From: Symsagittifera roscoffensis
Lineage: Eukaryota > Xenacoelomorpha > Acoela > Convolutidae
DNA length: 64,000 nucleotides
Direction: 5' to 3'
Assembly: GCF_963678635.1 (NCBI RefSeq)
Contig: NC_087070.1
Span: 9,766,539-9,830,538 of the forward strand
In this document: positions 53,497-64,000 of the stretch, one piece after another
Layout: each line of letters starts with the position of its first letter
How positions within the stretch are numbered: the stretch's first letter is position 1
Translations under genes and position numbers: made by a program
The notes under the pieces: generated by a model
Database searches by the model: none
What the model saw: only the letters and a program-made list of their open reading frames with translations
Told to the model about the DNA's origin: nothing

Positions 53497-54024
53497 CTAT
53501 TTCACATACGCCTGAGGCGACGTCTTTTTCCCTTCGTACTCTGGATAGAAGAATGCTAGGGACATCGCTCTCTCCCTGCCACTTAACATCATGAAAAGGC
53601 TGATAACGGTTGTTGAGTGTTGCGTGCTGTTGTATGCCCCTACCACTTGCGGCAGATACTTTTCCCAGCCTGTCATGTATCTCGAGCAATACACACTGAG
53701 CATGTTCACTAGCGTTCTGTTCTGTCTCTCCACTAATCCGTTAGTCTGAGCATGGTAAGTTGTTGAATGTGCTTGAGCATTGTGCGATATCCTCGTCAAC
53801 ACTTTTGTCAGGTCACCCACGAAGGCTTTCTCGTTGTCCGGTTGGAATGTCATCGGACAACCATACGGCGATATCCAATGCGTTATCAAGTGGTCACAAG
53901 TCTCTTCTGCTGAGGCTGTCTGATATGGCACCGCTTCTGCCACTTTCGTGAAGTGGTCTATTATAACCAGTAATTGATTGTATCCCGAGTCAGTCATGCA
54001 GATCTTCTGATAGTTTATCTGCAC
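53497..54024 (-). pseudogene. Integrase core, giant element
   Basis: The frame starts near the integrase core (IIDHFTKVAEAVPYQTASAE), with first Asp in IIDHF, second in FQPDNEKAFV, and Glu in GLVERQNRTL, giving a DDE arrangement of the gypsy type. It continues with GAYNSTQHST and FFYPEYEGKKTSPQAYVK, which recurs in the + strand fragment at 41.0 kb. The N-terminal zinc region is degraded. It would have joined cDNA to host DNA. Confidence 0.75.
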
Positions 54025-54536
54025 GACTTAGTTAAACTCCGAGCTCTCTACAGACTAAAGTGGGAACTTTATTTTTCTAGGGTTATTCAATTGTAATCAC
54101 AACAGACATGCGGTCACCCATCTCTCTCAAGCCTTTCTTAACCCTGGCCAATAAAACCTGTGTCGTATTTTTTGTCGCACCTTGTCTATCCCCTGATGTC
54201 CCGTCTGGTCGCGCGATCTGGACAACACTTCCGTCTGGTTTAACTGTGGCAATATGATGAGATTATGCTTCTGTAATATCTTCTCTTCATCTGTGTGATA
54301 GAGTAAATCACTTCACTCTTTGTAGAACTGGCTCAAGATCTTGTAACTGTCTTCCTCCAGGTCCCATTTCTCTTTGACTCCTGTCCGGATCCATTTGGAG
54401 AGGTTGCTCGCATCTTTTCATTATTTTGGGCTCGTATCAGATCCGACAGTCTGTATCTCGCTTTGAAGTGTCCCTTCAATGCCATCATCTGACCATTCAA
54501 ATCTCCAGGACTGTGGATGTCGTCTTGTAGCTTGAC

Positions 54537-55241
54537 TCAGACTATCCTTCTCAAGACCTCCCTGTCCTCATCTGGCTCCAGGTTTGTTCTGACATTTGAA
54601 TTGCATAAAATCTCCCTGAAAGATTTCCATGATACTGCAATTTTCTCAAGCTCTTCTCCTCCGTCCACCTCCTGTTGATCTAGATCGTACATTCCCGAGG
54701 AAGGGTCAGCTTGTAGTTCCCTGTCGCGGTGCCTCATTTTCTCTTCTGCCAATATCATGCAGAGACTATCTTGGTCATCGCCACGCTTCTCTCAGTCTTC
54801 ATTCCATTCTTCGGACACCCCAGACAATTTCTCTTCTTCAGCGTCTTCTTAAGACGCAGGCCACTCCCCGAACTCTTGATCTAGTCCAAGGTGTTCGGCC
54901 TCCTCCCTGAAAGAAACTTTCTTCTTTCGAAACGTAGTCTGCCTCAGTATCTCTTCCGGAATTTTCTCGACCAATGACTGCACGACTTCTTTGTCATCAG
55001 GTTGCTTTTCTTTCAACGAGTCCTCACTATAAGCTGCTTCTCTTCTTCTCAGTATTGTGACCTCTGGTTCGTCTTTGTTATTGTCCCGGACTACAGGTCT
55101 ATCAACTGCTAGCTTCTCGAGAAATCCCGTCAAGTCCTCGCCTTTCTTCACCCTTCCTGTCTCTACTTCATTGAGATCGTATCCTTTTGCCTTTAGTGTT
55201 TCCCTCACTATTTTTGACTTGAGCATAACTTCCATTGGCAT
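54537..55241 (-). pseudogene. RNase H to integrase linker, giant element
   Basis: Two pieces in one frame (54849-55241, 54537-54758). They are charged and without motifs, with LNEVETGRVKKGEDL-like and VSWKSFREIL segments. A decayed spacer of about 0.5 kb (54025-54536) separates it from integrase. This resembles the connecting region of gypsy-type pol; assignment is by position. Confidence 0.4.
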
Positions 55242-55654
55242 CCCTCGGTTTCTCTTCAGAATTGTTTTTCCTGATGCTCCTCTGGTAATTCGGGATGGTC
55301 TTCTATTGGATTTCCTGACTTTTCGAGCCGCCTGGTGAGTGGAAGGCTGTCGTACGTCTCCTTGTCCATAGAAGAGAAGCCATCTTTGATTTCTAGCCTA
55401 TCTTTGCTCCTGTCTCTCGTAGAATTCCGTCTTCTTACTCAAGCTATCGGCATTTTGATCTATGTCCCTTGATCTGCGTTCAATGATCATATTGTAGCCG
55501 TCTAAGTGAACTATCCATTTCCCAATGTAGCTCTGATCCATTCAGTATGTTTTCAGCCAGCCGAGTGCTCTATTGTCGACCCGTAACTTGAATGGTTCGC
55601 CCTGTATTTCTCTACAAAGGTGACTACCGCAAACATCTCTGCCTTGGGTGCCCC

Positions 55655-57502
55655 CTATTTTATCTCTCCATCGCTCAAGACTTTGCATTCGAACTCTATC
55701 GGTCTCAAGACTGTCTTCCCGTTCCTATCTTGCTCTTGATGGAGTATGCCAGACATCGCTACCACCGACTCATCCGTATCCAGCACGTACATTCCTTTTA
55801 CCGTGGGCATACCTAGCACAGGTGCTTCACAGAACTCTTTCTTTAATCTTTGGAATGACTCTTCTGCCGCGTTATTCCACATGAATTTCTTGCCTTTGTG
55901 CCCCATGAGTTGTTCCATCGGGTACACTTAGCCCTTGATGAATTCCCTGTAATAGTTCGCATAAGCCAAGAAGCTCATTAGTTGATGCTCCGTTTTCGGT
56001 GATTTCCAGGTCAGCACAGCTTCTACTGCGTCTGGGTCTGGTCTGATGCCATGTTTATCCACCATCCTCCCCAGGTAATTAATTGAGTTTTTAAGAATCT
56101 CGCACTTCGATGGCTTGCAGTTTAGTCCTGCTCCTTTCATGCAAGAAAACACCTCATCTAGTCGCTTGATGTGGTCCTCTAGAGTAGATGTCGCTATTAC
56201 CACGTCGTCCACGTAGCACATCACCAGGTTGCCATTTTTCTTTGCTACACGTGTCAATGCATGTGCCATCAATCATTGAAACGTAGCCGTGGCATTGCAA
56301 AGATCAAAGGGCATCCCCTTCTCTTGAAACAGCCCCAGCTCACAAGCAAACACTGCTCTGTCCCTGTCCTGCTTCCTTAGTGGTACCTGCCAAAAAGGCG
56401 ACCCAAAATCACGAGCTGTAAAAATTTTTGCATCTCCTAATTTCGAGAGGCTCTCATCAATTATATGTATGGGTAGGCATCCTTCACCGTGACTGAGTTC
56501 AGATACCAGAGTCAAAACACAACCTTAGTTGGTTTCCTTTCTTCTTAGCCATCACTACTCCATACGCCTACGGTGATTTGGATGGTCCTATCATATCATA
56601 CTCTAGTAGGGTTCGGTCTCTTTTCTACATGCCTCCGATTTGTTAGGGGTCATACGCCTCGCCCCCTCCCTGTGTGGCACCACCGACTCCTCAAGCTCTT
56701 TTTCGTGTTCAACACAATTACAACATCCAATATCTGCTTTATCTTTCGAAAAAACGTCCTGGCTCCAATCTAGTACATCCTTGATGGCTTCGAGCTGTTC
56801 GTCCGTTACTTTTTCCCTCAAGTGCTCTATCTCTCGTAATACAGGTTTATCCATTTTTAATTCTTCTAGTGTGGGTCTTTCCGGAAAATTCGAACAGCTC
56901 GAAAGTACATCGTCTGTCTCTGACTTAAGCGATTTCACAAGACCTGATGAATATTTGATTTTCTTCAATTTTCTCAAAATACAAATCTTATCATTATGAT
57001 TCGGGCAATCAAGAACTTCATTTTCTTTCACATTTTCGGTCATTTCATATCAAGATTTCACAGGTGGAGCATATCCCAGTTTCCTTCCCCTCTGACTTGT
57101 GATTGTTAAATCAAGAGTATTCAACAAGACACTGACGCAGAGGCCACTCTTGGTTATTGAGAAGGATCTTCCTAAAATAGCAGCACTTTGACTGTTCGGA
57201 TTTGGGACTATGCATACTTGCTTTTTGTCACTTAGTTCATTATAGTTTTTCATCCGCAAACTTACTATCGCCGCTTCGTTTACTTTCAGCCTTACCCTCC
57301 TTCTCAAGAATACTGTTGCTTTTTTCTCATTCGCCATTATCAAATTTACCGGTTTAATTACGTACTTCCTTTCCGGGTTCCGAATCCTGAACATCGCATT
57401 GTTTAGATCAATTGTTACATCGAAATTTCTGACGAAGTCTCTGCCCAAAATGAATTGGTCAGACTCTTCCAGATTCTCCACCACGAGAAAGCTCATCCAC
57501 AA
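55655..57502 (-). pseudogene. Reverse transcriptase and RNase H start, giant element
   Basis: Five fragments share one frame, separated by in-frame stops at about 57050, 56603, 56273 and 55928. RT motifs: VVPHREGARR (entry), FTARDFGSPFWQVPL (motif A Asp), GMPFDLCNATATFQ (motif B), MCYVDDVVIAT (motif C, YVDD) and NYLGRMVDKHGI. RNase H begins at MYVLDTDESVVAMSGILHQ. This is a typical Ty3/gypsy order. The constant frame shows that decay here is mostly by nonsense changes. Confidence 0.85.
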
Positions 57503-57813
57503 ATTGCATTCCCCAAGTTTAGGGCTAAAATTGGTGTCCTGCCTAGTACCCGCAGCGCCCCTTTGTTCGCTGCTGACAGTCGTATTCTCGAGTCTATCAA
57601 GTCATCTCTGTCGAAGCCCATCCTCTTCCATGTTTTGAATGGTATGACGCTCAAAACCGCTCCTGTGTCCACTAACCCACGCAGTTGAGTCTTTTTTCCG
57701 CTTATGTCTAGTACGTGTGCAGATACATCTGCCTTCGTCCCGATATGCATCGCATCTTCTTCTAGCGTAGCACAGTGTCCAATTGATCTCACTTTCAGTT
57801 CTTCTCTACCCAC
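57493..57813 (-). pseudogene. Aspartic protease, giant element
   Basis: Frame with LRGLVDTGAVLSVIPFKTW, the D-T-G active site of retroviral-type proteases, then a hydrophobic strand ending LGRTPILALNLG. A frame change follows into the next pol fragment (57050-57502), whose FILGRDFVRNFDVTID is the usual post-protease strand (ILGRDF). Confidence 0.8.
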
Positions 57814-57856
57814 GTAGATTTTTCATGTCTTCATCACATGTTATCATGGTCTTCGC

Positions 57857-58552
57857 TTAGATGTTTATTCCATCTATGTTCAGCATTACCTCATGTGGAC
57901 CATAGGCTTCCGTGTACCTATTGTCAATGCAAACTGATTCGCTGCCACCTCTTGTGAGTAGTGCCCTCAATGCTCTAGAAGCTGTTTGCGGGCTCATTGC
58001 ACTCAAGTAATCTGCGTACACATCATTGTGCATTTTCGTCTGATCGCTCGTTTCACTCAGGTTTCTTGTTACTTCGTGAATGCCCACTGTGATTATCGAC
58101 ATTATTCACGTCCCAATTTTCGTTATGCCAAATGGTTTTCCCGTCATCATTTTTAGAGTGTTGCAATAACCACTGTTTGTTGCGGTCTCTCCGTCTTCTG
58201 GCAGTGGCATCGTTCTGCAGAAAGTCTCGTTCAACCTCTGCCTTTCTATCTCCTGCTTCAGCCGTTGCTCGGTTTCTTTTGTCGCCAAATCTTGCTTCAC
58301 TTTGTTGATTGCCTCTGCAGCTGCTTTCTCATAGTTTATCCCCAGTGAATTCTTGGTCTCAGCCTCCGTGGCAGCTTTGACTTGCGTTACGGCTTTCACC
58401 GTCCTTGTTGATAACTCCCCACTCGCTGCCTCCCTGTTCTTTAAGTCATTTTCGGTTTGTCTGTTCCTCATATTCTGCACCGCACTCAGTGCTAATTTAT
58501 GGTTGGAATGATTTTGACTCTTCACCACCTCCCAAAGCAAAAAACAGTCCAA
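57857..58552 (-). pseudogene. Linker between nucleocapsid and protease, giant element
   Basis: Two pieces in one frame (58106-58552, 57857-58102). The first is charged and helical (KQDLATKETEQRLKQEIER), probably a coiled coil. No known domain. A stop near 58105 divides them. Confidence 0.4.
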
Positions 58553-59126
58553 TCCTGAAATGGCCCTCCTGGTTACAGAAGAAGCGCCTCGCGCCTATCT
58601 TGATGATTAAGCCACTATAAAACTCATGTTTTTCCGTTTGGCTCGTATCTTCTTCATCCGGCACGTATCCCGGACTTTTCATACCTTGTTTGTATGTCGT
58701 GCAATCCGCTAGATGATGATCCGCTGATCCACAATCTGCGCATGACCTGCGTTTATCCATGTCGTCTCTAGGCTTGTACCATGAAGACCTTTGTGGTTGG
58801 CTTCCCCCTTGCATATTCCTGCCTTCTTGGTACGAGTGTTTTTTTGGCTTCATCAACAGGTACTCTCTATACTTTTGTTTCATCTCTTCCTAGGTTGGTG
58901 CATTATCCTTTGATAGTGTATAATACGTCGCCAACATCGTTCTCAAGTCGTCACTCTTCATCCCGTCGATAAATTTCGAGGCGATGCTGAAATTTTTCCT
59001 GTTTGTCGATTCTTCCGGATCGCTCCTTCTTCTCAAGCTCTCGAGATCATGCAGGAACTGATCGATTGACTCGTCGTCCCTCTGTCTTCTTTTTTCAAAT
59101 CTCATTATCGCTTGGTGACCCTTCAT
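58497..59126 (-). pseudogene. Gag capsid end and CCHC nucleocapsid, giant element
   Basis: One frame with a TAG at 58890-58892. The first part (RFEKRRQRDDESIDQFLHDLESL) matches the retrotransposon Gag domain. After the stop comes a basic stretch and the knuckle CADCGSADHHLADC, which fits C-x2-C-x4-H-x4-C. It packages the element RNA. Confidence 0.75.
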
Positions 59127-59181
59127 TCCTGATCCGAATCAGTATTGCTGTGCAGGCCTGCCTTTTGTCATTCAAGTAGTC

Positions 59182-59715
59182 TTATTCTAAATGTAACCTC
59201 ATGACTTCTGTCCATGTGTCAATGCAGCCATCCGAGTCATCTTTGAACTCTTTGGGTTTCTTGAAGGTCTTTCTGGATTTACCACTTCCTCTGTCACTTG
59301 AGTCTGTGTTCCTTGTTGCGAATGCTTCAAGTGTCCTGTTCATAATTTCCCCGGTGCTCGCCCATGTCATGGCGTCAGGTGCTACATTGGTGTGTGTGCT
59401 TGAGTCTCCTGGTGCATTCGTCGTGTTTGAGGTTCCACGCTTCATAATGGTCATGGAAACCCCTGCCCTTATGCTCGTTACAATCCGGGGTAACGGTGTA
59501 GACTCTCGTTTATTCCGTTGCGGTTCTATGAAGTCGACTCTGGTGCCTTGAGGATCTTCTGTTACCAGTTTATCCTGTGCTATATAGTTTCTCAAGAGAG
59601 CTTCCAGTTTGGACTGTTTGCCACAAGAACTTTCAGCTTGGTCCTTGCTCATTGTATCCATTCTAGTCTCAAGGTTCCAAAATTTTTCATTCACAGTGTC
59701 GTACCGTTTCTTCAT
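59182..59715 (-). pseudogene. Gag N-proximal fragment, giant element
   Basis: 177 codons, ending SDGCIDTWTEVMRLHLE, which runs into the Gag capsid domain of the next piece after a frame change. It begins with a helical segment (RYDTVNEKFWNLETRMDTMS) and a Thr/Ser/Asn-rich middle. Confidence 0.6.
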
Positions 59716-59848
59716 TTCTTACATATATTTTTTGATGTGTTTCTTTCTTTGTCGGTAGTCTCTACTTTGTCCGACATCTGTTGTAGCTTATCTTCCGTGG
59801 TCCTTGCTAAGCAAAAGTAGTTGTCCAGGTTCTCGTTCTTGTTGTGTC

Positions 59849-60496
59849 TTATTTCCTTTTTTTCTGTTTTAGTTGGTCCTCTTCACTGCACTTCAGCTTT
59901 TTGTCTATCTCATTCAACTTTGTCATCAGGTCTCTCAGTTCCACGGAGGTTGTTCTTGTTTCCCTAGATCGTTCGTCGGGGCTAAATGCTGCTTCTTGCG
60001 AGACTGCCCCCATTTCCTCCATGGTTTCCGTCGTTATCGTAGAAACCGTCGCAAAGGTTTTGCTCTTCTCGGTTGCTGCTGTTGCCTCCTCAATTCTTGG
60101 TTTCATTCCGACCATCGCAGCTTTCCTCTCGGTGAACGTCTCTGGTGTGTTGGTTGCCTCTTCTTGATTGCCTATCGTTGAGAACTCTGTTGTGTTCTTT
60201 TCTTGTTCCACTGTGTTTGGCATCGGAGTTGATTCCGTCGTCTTGCGTTCTATCCCGTCTATGCTCTGATCTGGTGTCTCTAGATCTGTCTCTTTTGCTG
60301 GTATGCTTTGTTCTTCCAACGTTTTCTCTTTCGCCTTCTGCTCCATGGTGCTTCTTGTGCTGACCATATTCACCGAAATACTTTTTATCATTACTCCCGG
60401 AGTCTTTGGTGTCGGTTTCTTTTGCATTGAGATCTGGCTCTGCTTAAGTCCTGTTCCCTTTCTCTCAGTTAGTGATACTCTGGTTTTCTTCATCAT
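59849..60496 (-). pseudogene. Gag N-terminal region, giant element
   Basis: 215 codons starting at ATG near the 5' leader, very rich in Thr, Glu and Lys, probably disordered, with a helical C-terminus (RDLMTKLNEIDKKLKCSEED). No domain recognised. As the first long minus-strand frame after the leader it is the best candidate for the Gag start. Confidence 0.5.
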
Positions 60497-60664
60497 ATTT
60501 TCTTATCTACAATTCTGATTTGTACAAGTTCCTTTTCTAAAATTGCAAAATTGTAAAATACTCATAATTTTTGTAAGAAGAAACTAATCGAGTTGGTAAC
60601 CCCAATAGTGTGGACTTTCAGCTGTTTTGGGTCGTTCTGATTGGGTCCTGGTGCCTTACTCAAT
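60497..60664. other. Leader between gag and the minisatellite
   Basis: No feature seen. Confidence 0.3.
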
Positions 60665-61135
60665 TGTTGGAACACTTCGTACTGTCCCAGGTCCTTTCGT
60701 TCAAGTGTTGGGACATCTCGCATTGTCCCAAGACCTCTTTGTTCTAGTGTTGGGACACTTCACACTGTCCCAGGACCTTTCGTTCAAGTGTTGGGACACC
60801 TCGCACTGTCCCAATACCTCCTGCTCAAGTGTTGGGACACTTCGCACTGTCACAACACCTCTTGCTCAAGTGTTGGGACTTTTAACACTGTCCCAAGACC
60901 TCCCTGTTCTAATGTTGGGACACTTCGTACTGTCCCAGGGCCTTTCGTTTAAGTGTCGGGCTACTTCTTACTGTCCCAAGACCTCTTGTTCAAGTGTTGG
61001 GACACTTCACACTGTCCCAAAACCCCCTGCACAAGTGTTGGGACAGTCGGACCTCTTGTTCTTTGGGACAGTCGGATCTCTTGTTCTTCGGTGTTGGGAC
61101 AGTCGGATCTCTTGTTCCTTAGCGTTGAGACACCT
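60665..61135. repeat. Minisatellite of about 41-bp hairpin monomers
   Basis: About nine units of 41-42 bp start TGTTGGGACA and end TTCAAG; from about 61038 shortened variants follow. Most monomers carry the inverted repeat TGGGACA-N8-TGTCCCA, so each unit could fold as a 7-bp hairpin. The tip of the element's LTR reads TGTCCCAG on the minus strand, the same string as the arm. A 220-codon + strand frame across the array is a by-product of the repeat. Confidence 0.8.
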
Positions 61136-62518
61136 AGATCACTATCCCCGGTACCACCACTTGAGCTCTAGTATTAAATTTTCCCCCTCAAAACCCAATC
61201 TTGTTAATCAAAAGTTTTACCTACCAGCCTTCGTGAAATTACCTTCCCCTTATCAACCCAATGCAAGTCGAAACACGATTTGTTGGTAAGTGCTTTGTGA
61301 CCACCAATTTGTAAAAGCCAAAAAAGTGAGATCCGAAAACGTAAAAATCTAAATGATAAAAATGATAAAAACAGAAAGATTAGTCTTATCAAAATTCAAA
61401 AGCGTCCAATGCCGTCTTCTGTGAAACAAAAAATCTGGTACCTGATTGTCACCTGTTTCTCCTCCCCCTATTAGCAATCTTATGGGGTATCCTCCTTTTG
61501 GGTTCCAAAAACGGTCTATTTCTGATCCCCCCACCGGTCCGACCAGGTTACTTACCTTAATTCGATCTTAAATTTGGATATCCTCGCGTTGCAATTTTTG
61601 TTCTGAGTCTAAAGATGGATCGTTACAGAAACTGGGTCTACTAATGTAACCAATGTCGAATGTACAGTTACTATAATGTGTCCCCCCTTTATACTATATT
61701 CAACCACCAACCTCTATCTTAACCAGCCCCCTTCTAACGTCTCCCCTATCTAGCCCCCCACTTAAGCCGAAAAATACCTTAAGCGCGTTGGGTGCTAAAA
61801 CCCTCGAGAGAAAACCGTAGAACCTGTTTCCAAGCTCTGCTCAAGTAAAAACGTATCCTCAAAACAGTGGGTATCCGCTTATCCAATTTTACACTTCTTT
61901 CTTTTAATGTAATGTGGATTTTAACGATACCCGATTGACCGAACAGAACCTTCCTGTTTGCCCTTCTCTGTTTGCTCTGATTCTCTACTGAATGTCCTCT
62001 TAGCGTGTCCAGCACCTCACAGGTCCCTTTCCTTAGAACCACTTTCCCACTTGGCTGGTCACCTGTTCCAGTAAAGTCTCCCAGTGGTCCGCGGAAGTTG
62101 CAGTATATCTGAAAAGCCTTGAAACGCCCCACACTCGGGCACCTGTACAACTTTACTAATTTGATCGAACCTAATTTGATCGGTCTTATTAAAAAACACT
62201 ATGAGTATACTATTTTGATTAATTTAAAGATTTGATCCACCCAGTCCAGTATCAAAGCCACTGACCTTTTTTGTAAGTTTTACATCTTTTGTTCCTTTTT
62301 TCTATTCTTTTTGGGTTAATGTTTTGCTTCTTATTGTTTGATCGTTTTTTGTCCCCCTAGTGGCCCCCCCCTTACTAGGAGAGCTAGTCGTTGTTTCGGA
62401 AAGCGCACCGGGAAGTTTTCTCAAGTTTCTTAAAAAGCTATCACGGTACTCTAGAATGGGCATGTAGCTCGGAGCTGTTTTGAGTGGGTTCGACTCCGTA
62501 GTCATGATAACGTAAAAA
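61136..62518 (-). other. 5' leader of the giant element
   Basis: Mostly non-coding. Minus-strand frames at 61779-62150 (123 codons, Arg/Lys-rich) and 62302-62505 (67 codons, starting 14 bases after the primer site) have no recognised homology. The second might be a leader peptide. Confidence 0.35.
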
Positions 62519-62533
62519 CAACCAGGAGCGCCA
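62519..62533 (-). promoter_or_regulatory. Primer-binding site of the giant element
   Basis: On the minus strand TGGCGCTCCTGGTTG lies 11 bases inside the 5' LTR end. It resembles the complement of a tRNA-Asn 3' end with a few mismatches; the tRNA identity is tentative. Confidence 0.5.
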
Positions 62534-62544
62534 TAAAAACACTA

Positions 62545-63075
62545 TGTAACAGTCGCCTACTTAAGTCACATGTGAGCTTAAAAAAAATAGGCCCTATAAC
62601 CATTGGCTCAAGAGTCAGGGACACTACCTCTTGTGTTTTTCTACCTCAAGCGGTCGGAGCCAAATCGGTTCACTTGCGACATGAGACTAAAACCCGTGTT
62701 ACAGCTTAAAACTTAGTACCAAAATACCTCCCCACTCTAGAAAATAAGAACGTCCCCATACTCAGCTCTCAAAATACCTATAATACGCGAACGCCGTTAA
62801 AAACAGGGTGGGAACCTTATGTATAGTTACTTTTTATTATACAGTGGAACTTTGATCCATTTCAGATGGATCAACCTAAAATTCTCCTTACCTCAACATA
62901 ACAATGTAAAACATACTCAAGAATTTTAAATTGGGTACTCACATACCAGCACGATCTCTAGGATTGAGTAACTAAGTCGAGAAGCAACTCTAGTTTAATT
63001 AAGTTTCATTTCACCGCAAAATCATGTCTTTAGCGTTGCTCAAGGTCAGACTTCCAAATATGACCGACTGGGACA
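62545..63075 (-). repeat. 5' LTR of the giant element (531 bp)
   Basis: On the minus strand it runs from TGTCCCAG to CTGTTACA, so it has TGT...ACA ends. It is matched by the repeat at about 41.69-42.56 kb. Many small differences between the two show that the insertion is old. Confidence 0.65.
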
Positions 63076-64000
63076 ATGTTAATCCGATACTTTGTTTGGC
63101 ATGTGGAAAACCATTGATATCATTCTTGTCTAATTTTTCAAAAAGGGATCAATTAAAATTGGCCCCTCCGTCATGCGACAGTACGTGCACAGGTTGGATA
63201 GGGCCGTACCAAGCTATATAAAAACATCAGCAAAAATTTATGAATAAATCAAGCCGATTTTTTTGCATCCAGAGAATTGTCATTTGAAATCTACCCTCCA
63301 CGATTATAGCACAGTTAGAATTGTCTATGTTGGATGTATTTTTAAGTTTTTTGCACACCCTGTGCTCTCAAAAGTGCATAACTTATTTTTGTTCTTAGAA
63401 AATTTATTGTGTCCGAGTATGGTTCGTTCCGGTTTTCGCTTATTTTCTTCGTTAGAATCTGGACGGTTTTTGTAGAGCCTAGTACTGCTCTTCCGACAAG
63501 CAAAATTTAGTGAAACAAAGCTGCTGTGTTCCTCATCCAGAATTCTTTGTTGTTATTTTAGAGTTTTGACACTCTCATGATCATTGTAGGTGTCAGATAT
63601 AGTTTTAGGGCAGCCTTTAGCATGGGATTTAGCCTCCCCAGAGTCCATTTGCCTTGATGTCAATTCGAGCATCATCTTCATAGAAGCCTTCTTAGAATAT
63701 ATAAAACATTTCATTGACATTTTTTGCCCAAAACGCTCAGTCACTAGGACGGATAAAGATCCAGCACACATGACGCCTTACACGAAGTTCTTACTTCAAC
63801 GAAAGCAATGAGAGCACACAAAACAACATTGGTCACGTGTGAAAGCGCTGTCCGAGAAAATACAAAATGAAATTAACCAAAATTTGAAGAGCAAGGGTCA
63901 AAAAAGTTTAAAATACTGGTGGAAAACCGTGAATGAACGATGTCATGAACCCAATTTTTGTTTTTAATGGTTTGTTTAATTGAGGTAGTGTATTCCTCTC
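63076..64000. other. Flanking DNA beyond the giant element
   Basis: No gene is supported. A + strand frame at 63840-63967 (KALSEKIQNE ... KYWWKTVNER) faintly resembles the WW-containing linker of non-LTR reverse transcriptases; too short to call. Confidence 0.3.

Larger units (their letters stand above)
41690..63075 (-). mobile_element. Decayed giant LTR retrotransposon (about 21 kb)
   Basis: The ends are direct repeats of about 0.5 kb. Between them, all coding similarity is on the minus strand in the order gag, CCHC, protease, RT, RNase H, integrase, pol tail with a macro-like domain, then a second coding region of about 8 kb. A primer site lies inside the high-coordinate LTR. Every part has stops or frameshifts, so the copy is dead. 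It is GC-richer than its surroundings and has a strong excess of the hexamer CTCAAG on the + strand. Pieces are listed separately; each is a fragment of one of two former polyproteins. Confidence 0.7.

Noticed and set aside
60665-61135. CRISPR-like array
   Set aside because: Units are continuous and similar along their whole length with no unique spacers; this is a minisatellite in a eukaryotic context.
60627-61289. 220-codon + strand open frame
   Set aside because: It spans the minisatellite; a repeat unit without stops in any frame produces such a frame automatically.

Overview
This window is eukaryotic, most likely from an invertebrate animal. It is AT-rich, carries a gene split into short exons with GT/AG introns, and is dominated by two very different LTR retroelements plus small inverted-repeat transposons. 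The phylum cannot be fixed from the sequence. I saw no rRNA, intact tRNA, CRISPR or bacterial features. All calls come from reading the sequence; no database search was possible. Region 1 (1-5871 and 35861-38963): a host gene on the + strand. Four exons at 3.1-5.5 kb and four at 36.7-38.9 kb, ending in a stop and an AATAAA signal, join in phase except at one uncertain splice. Together they encode the C-terminal part of a protein with PLAT/LH2-like repeats. A 30-kb retroelement sits in the intron between exons 4 and 5 in the same orientation. Region 2 (5872-35860): a composite env-bearing Ty3/gypsy-type element bounded by two identical-looking 410-bp LTRs and a 4-bp target duplication (AAGC). 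Inside it is a third LTR that differs at six positions, so the order is LTR1, leader, orf1, gag-pol, LTR2, leader, orf1, gag-pol, two hydrophobic mini-ORFs, an ATG-less frame, env, a 601-codon unknown ORF, 3'UTR, LTR3. The first copy has lost everything 3' of the first mini-ORF. This fits one element inserting into another, followed by LTR-LTR recombination. The two copies are broken in different places: the first has a 5-nt loss in RNase H; the second has a 2-nt gain in gag and a 1-nt loss at the GPY module of integrase. The downstream genes are chained by overlaps, including two 4-base ATGA stop/start overlaps. The leader holds a run of stem-loops, two with UUCG loops. A consensus intron begins three bases after the last stop codon. 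This complex, multi-gene invertebrate retroelement is the most novel item in the window. Region 3 (38.96-40.98 kb): intergenic DNA with two small inverted-repeat elements. Related inverted-repeat DNA lies at 1930-2677. Region 4 (about 40.99-63.08 kb): a decayed giant LTR element, about 21 kb, read on the minus strand from a TGT...ACA LTR at 62545-63075 to a partner at about 41.69-42.56 kb. In its own order it carries a primer-binding site, gag with a CCHC knuckle, protease, reverse transcriptase, RNase H, integrase, a macro-domain-like segment, then a second very long coding region starting with a coiled coil and an SGNH-hydrolase-like domain. It has many in-frame stops and frameshifts. A + strand fragment of the same family lies against its 3' LTR. 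A minisatellite of about 41-bp hairpin-forming monomers sits in its 5' leader. The last 0.9 kb holds little that can be called.
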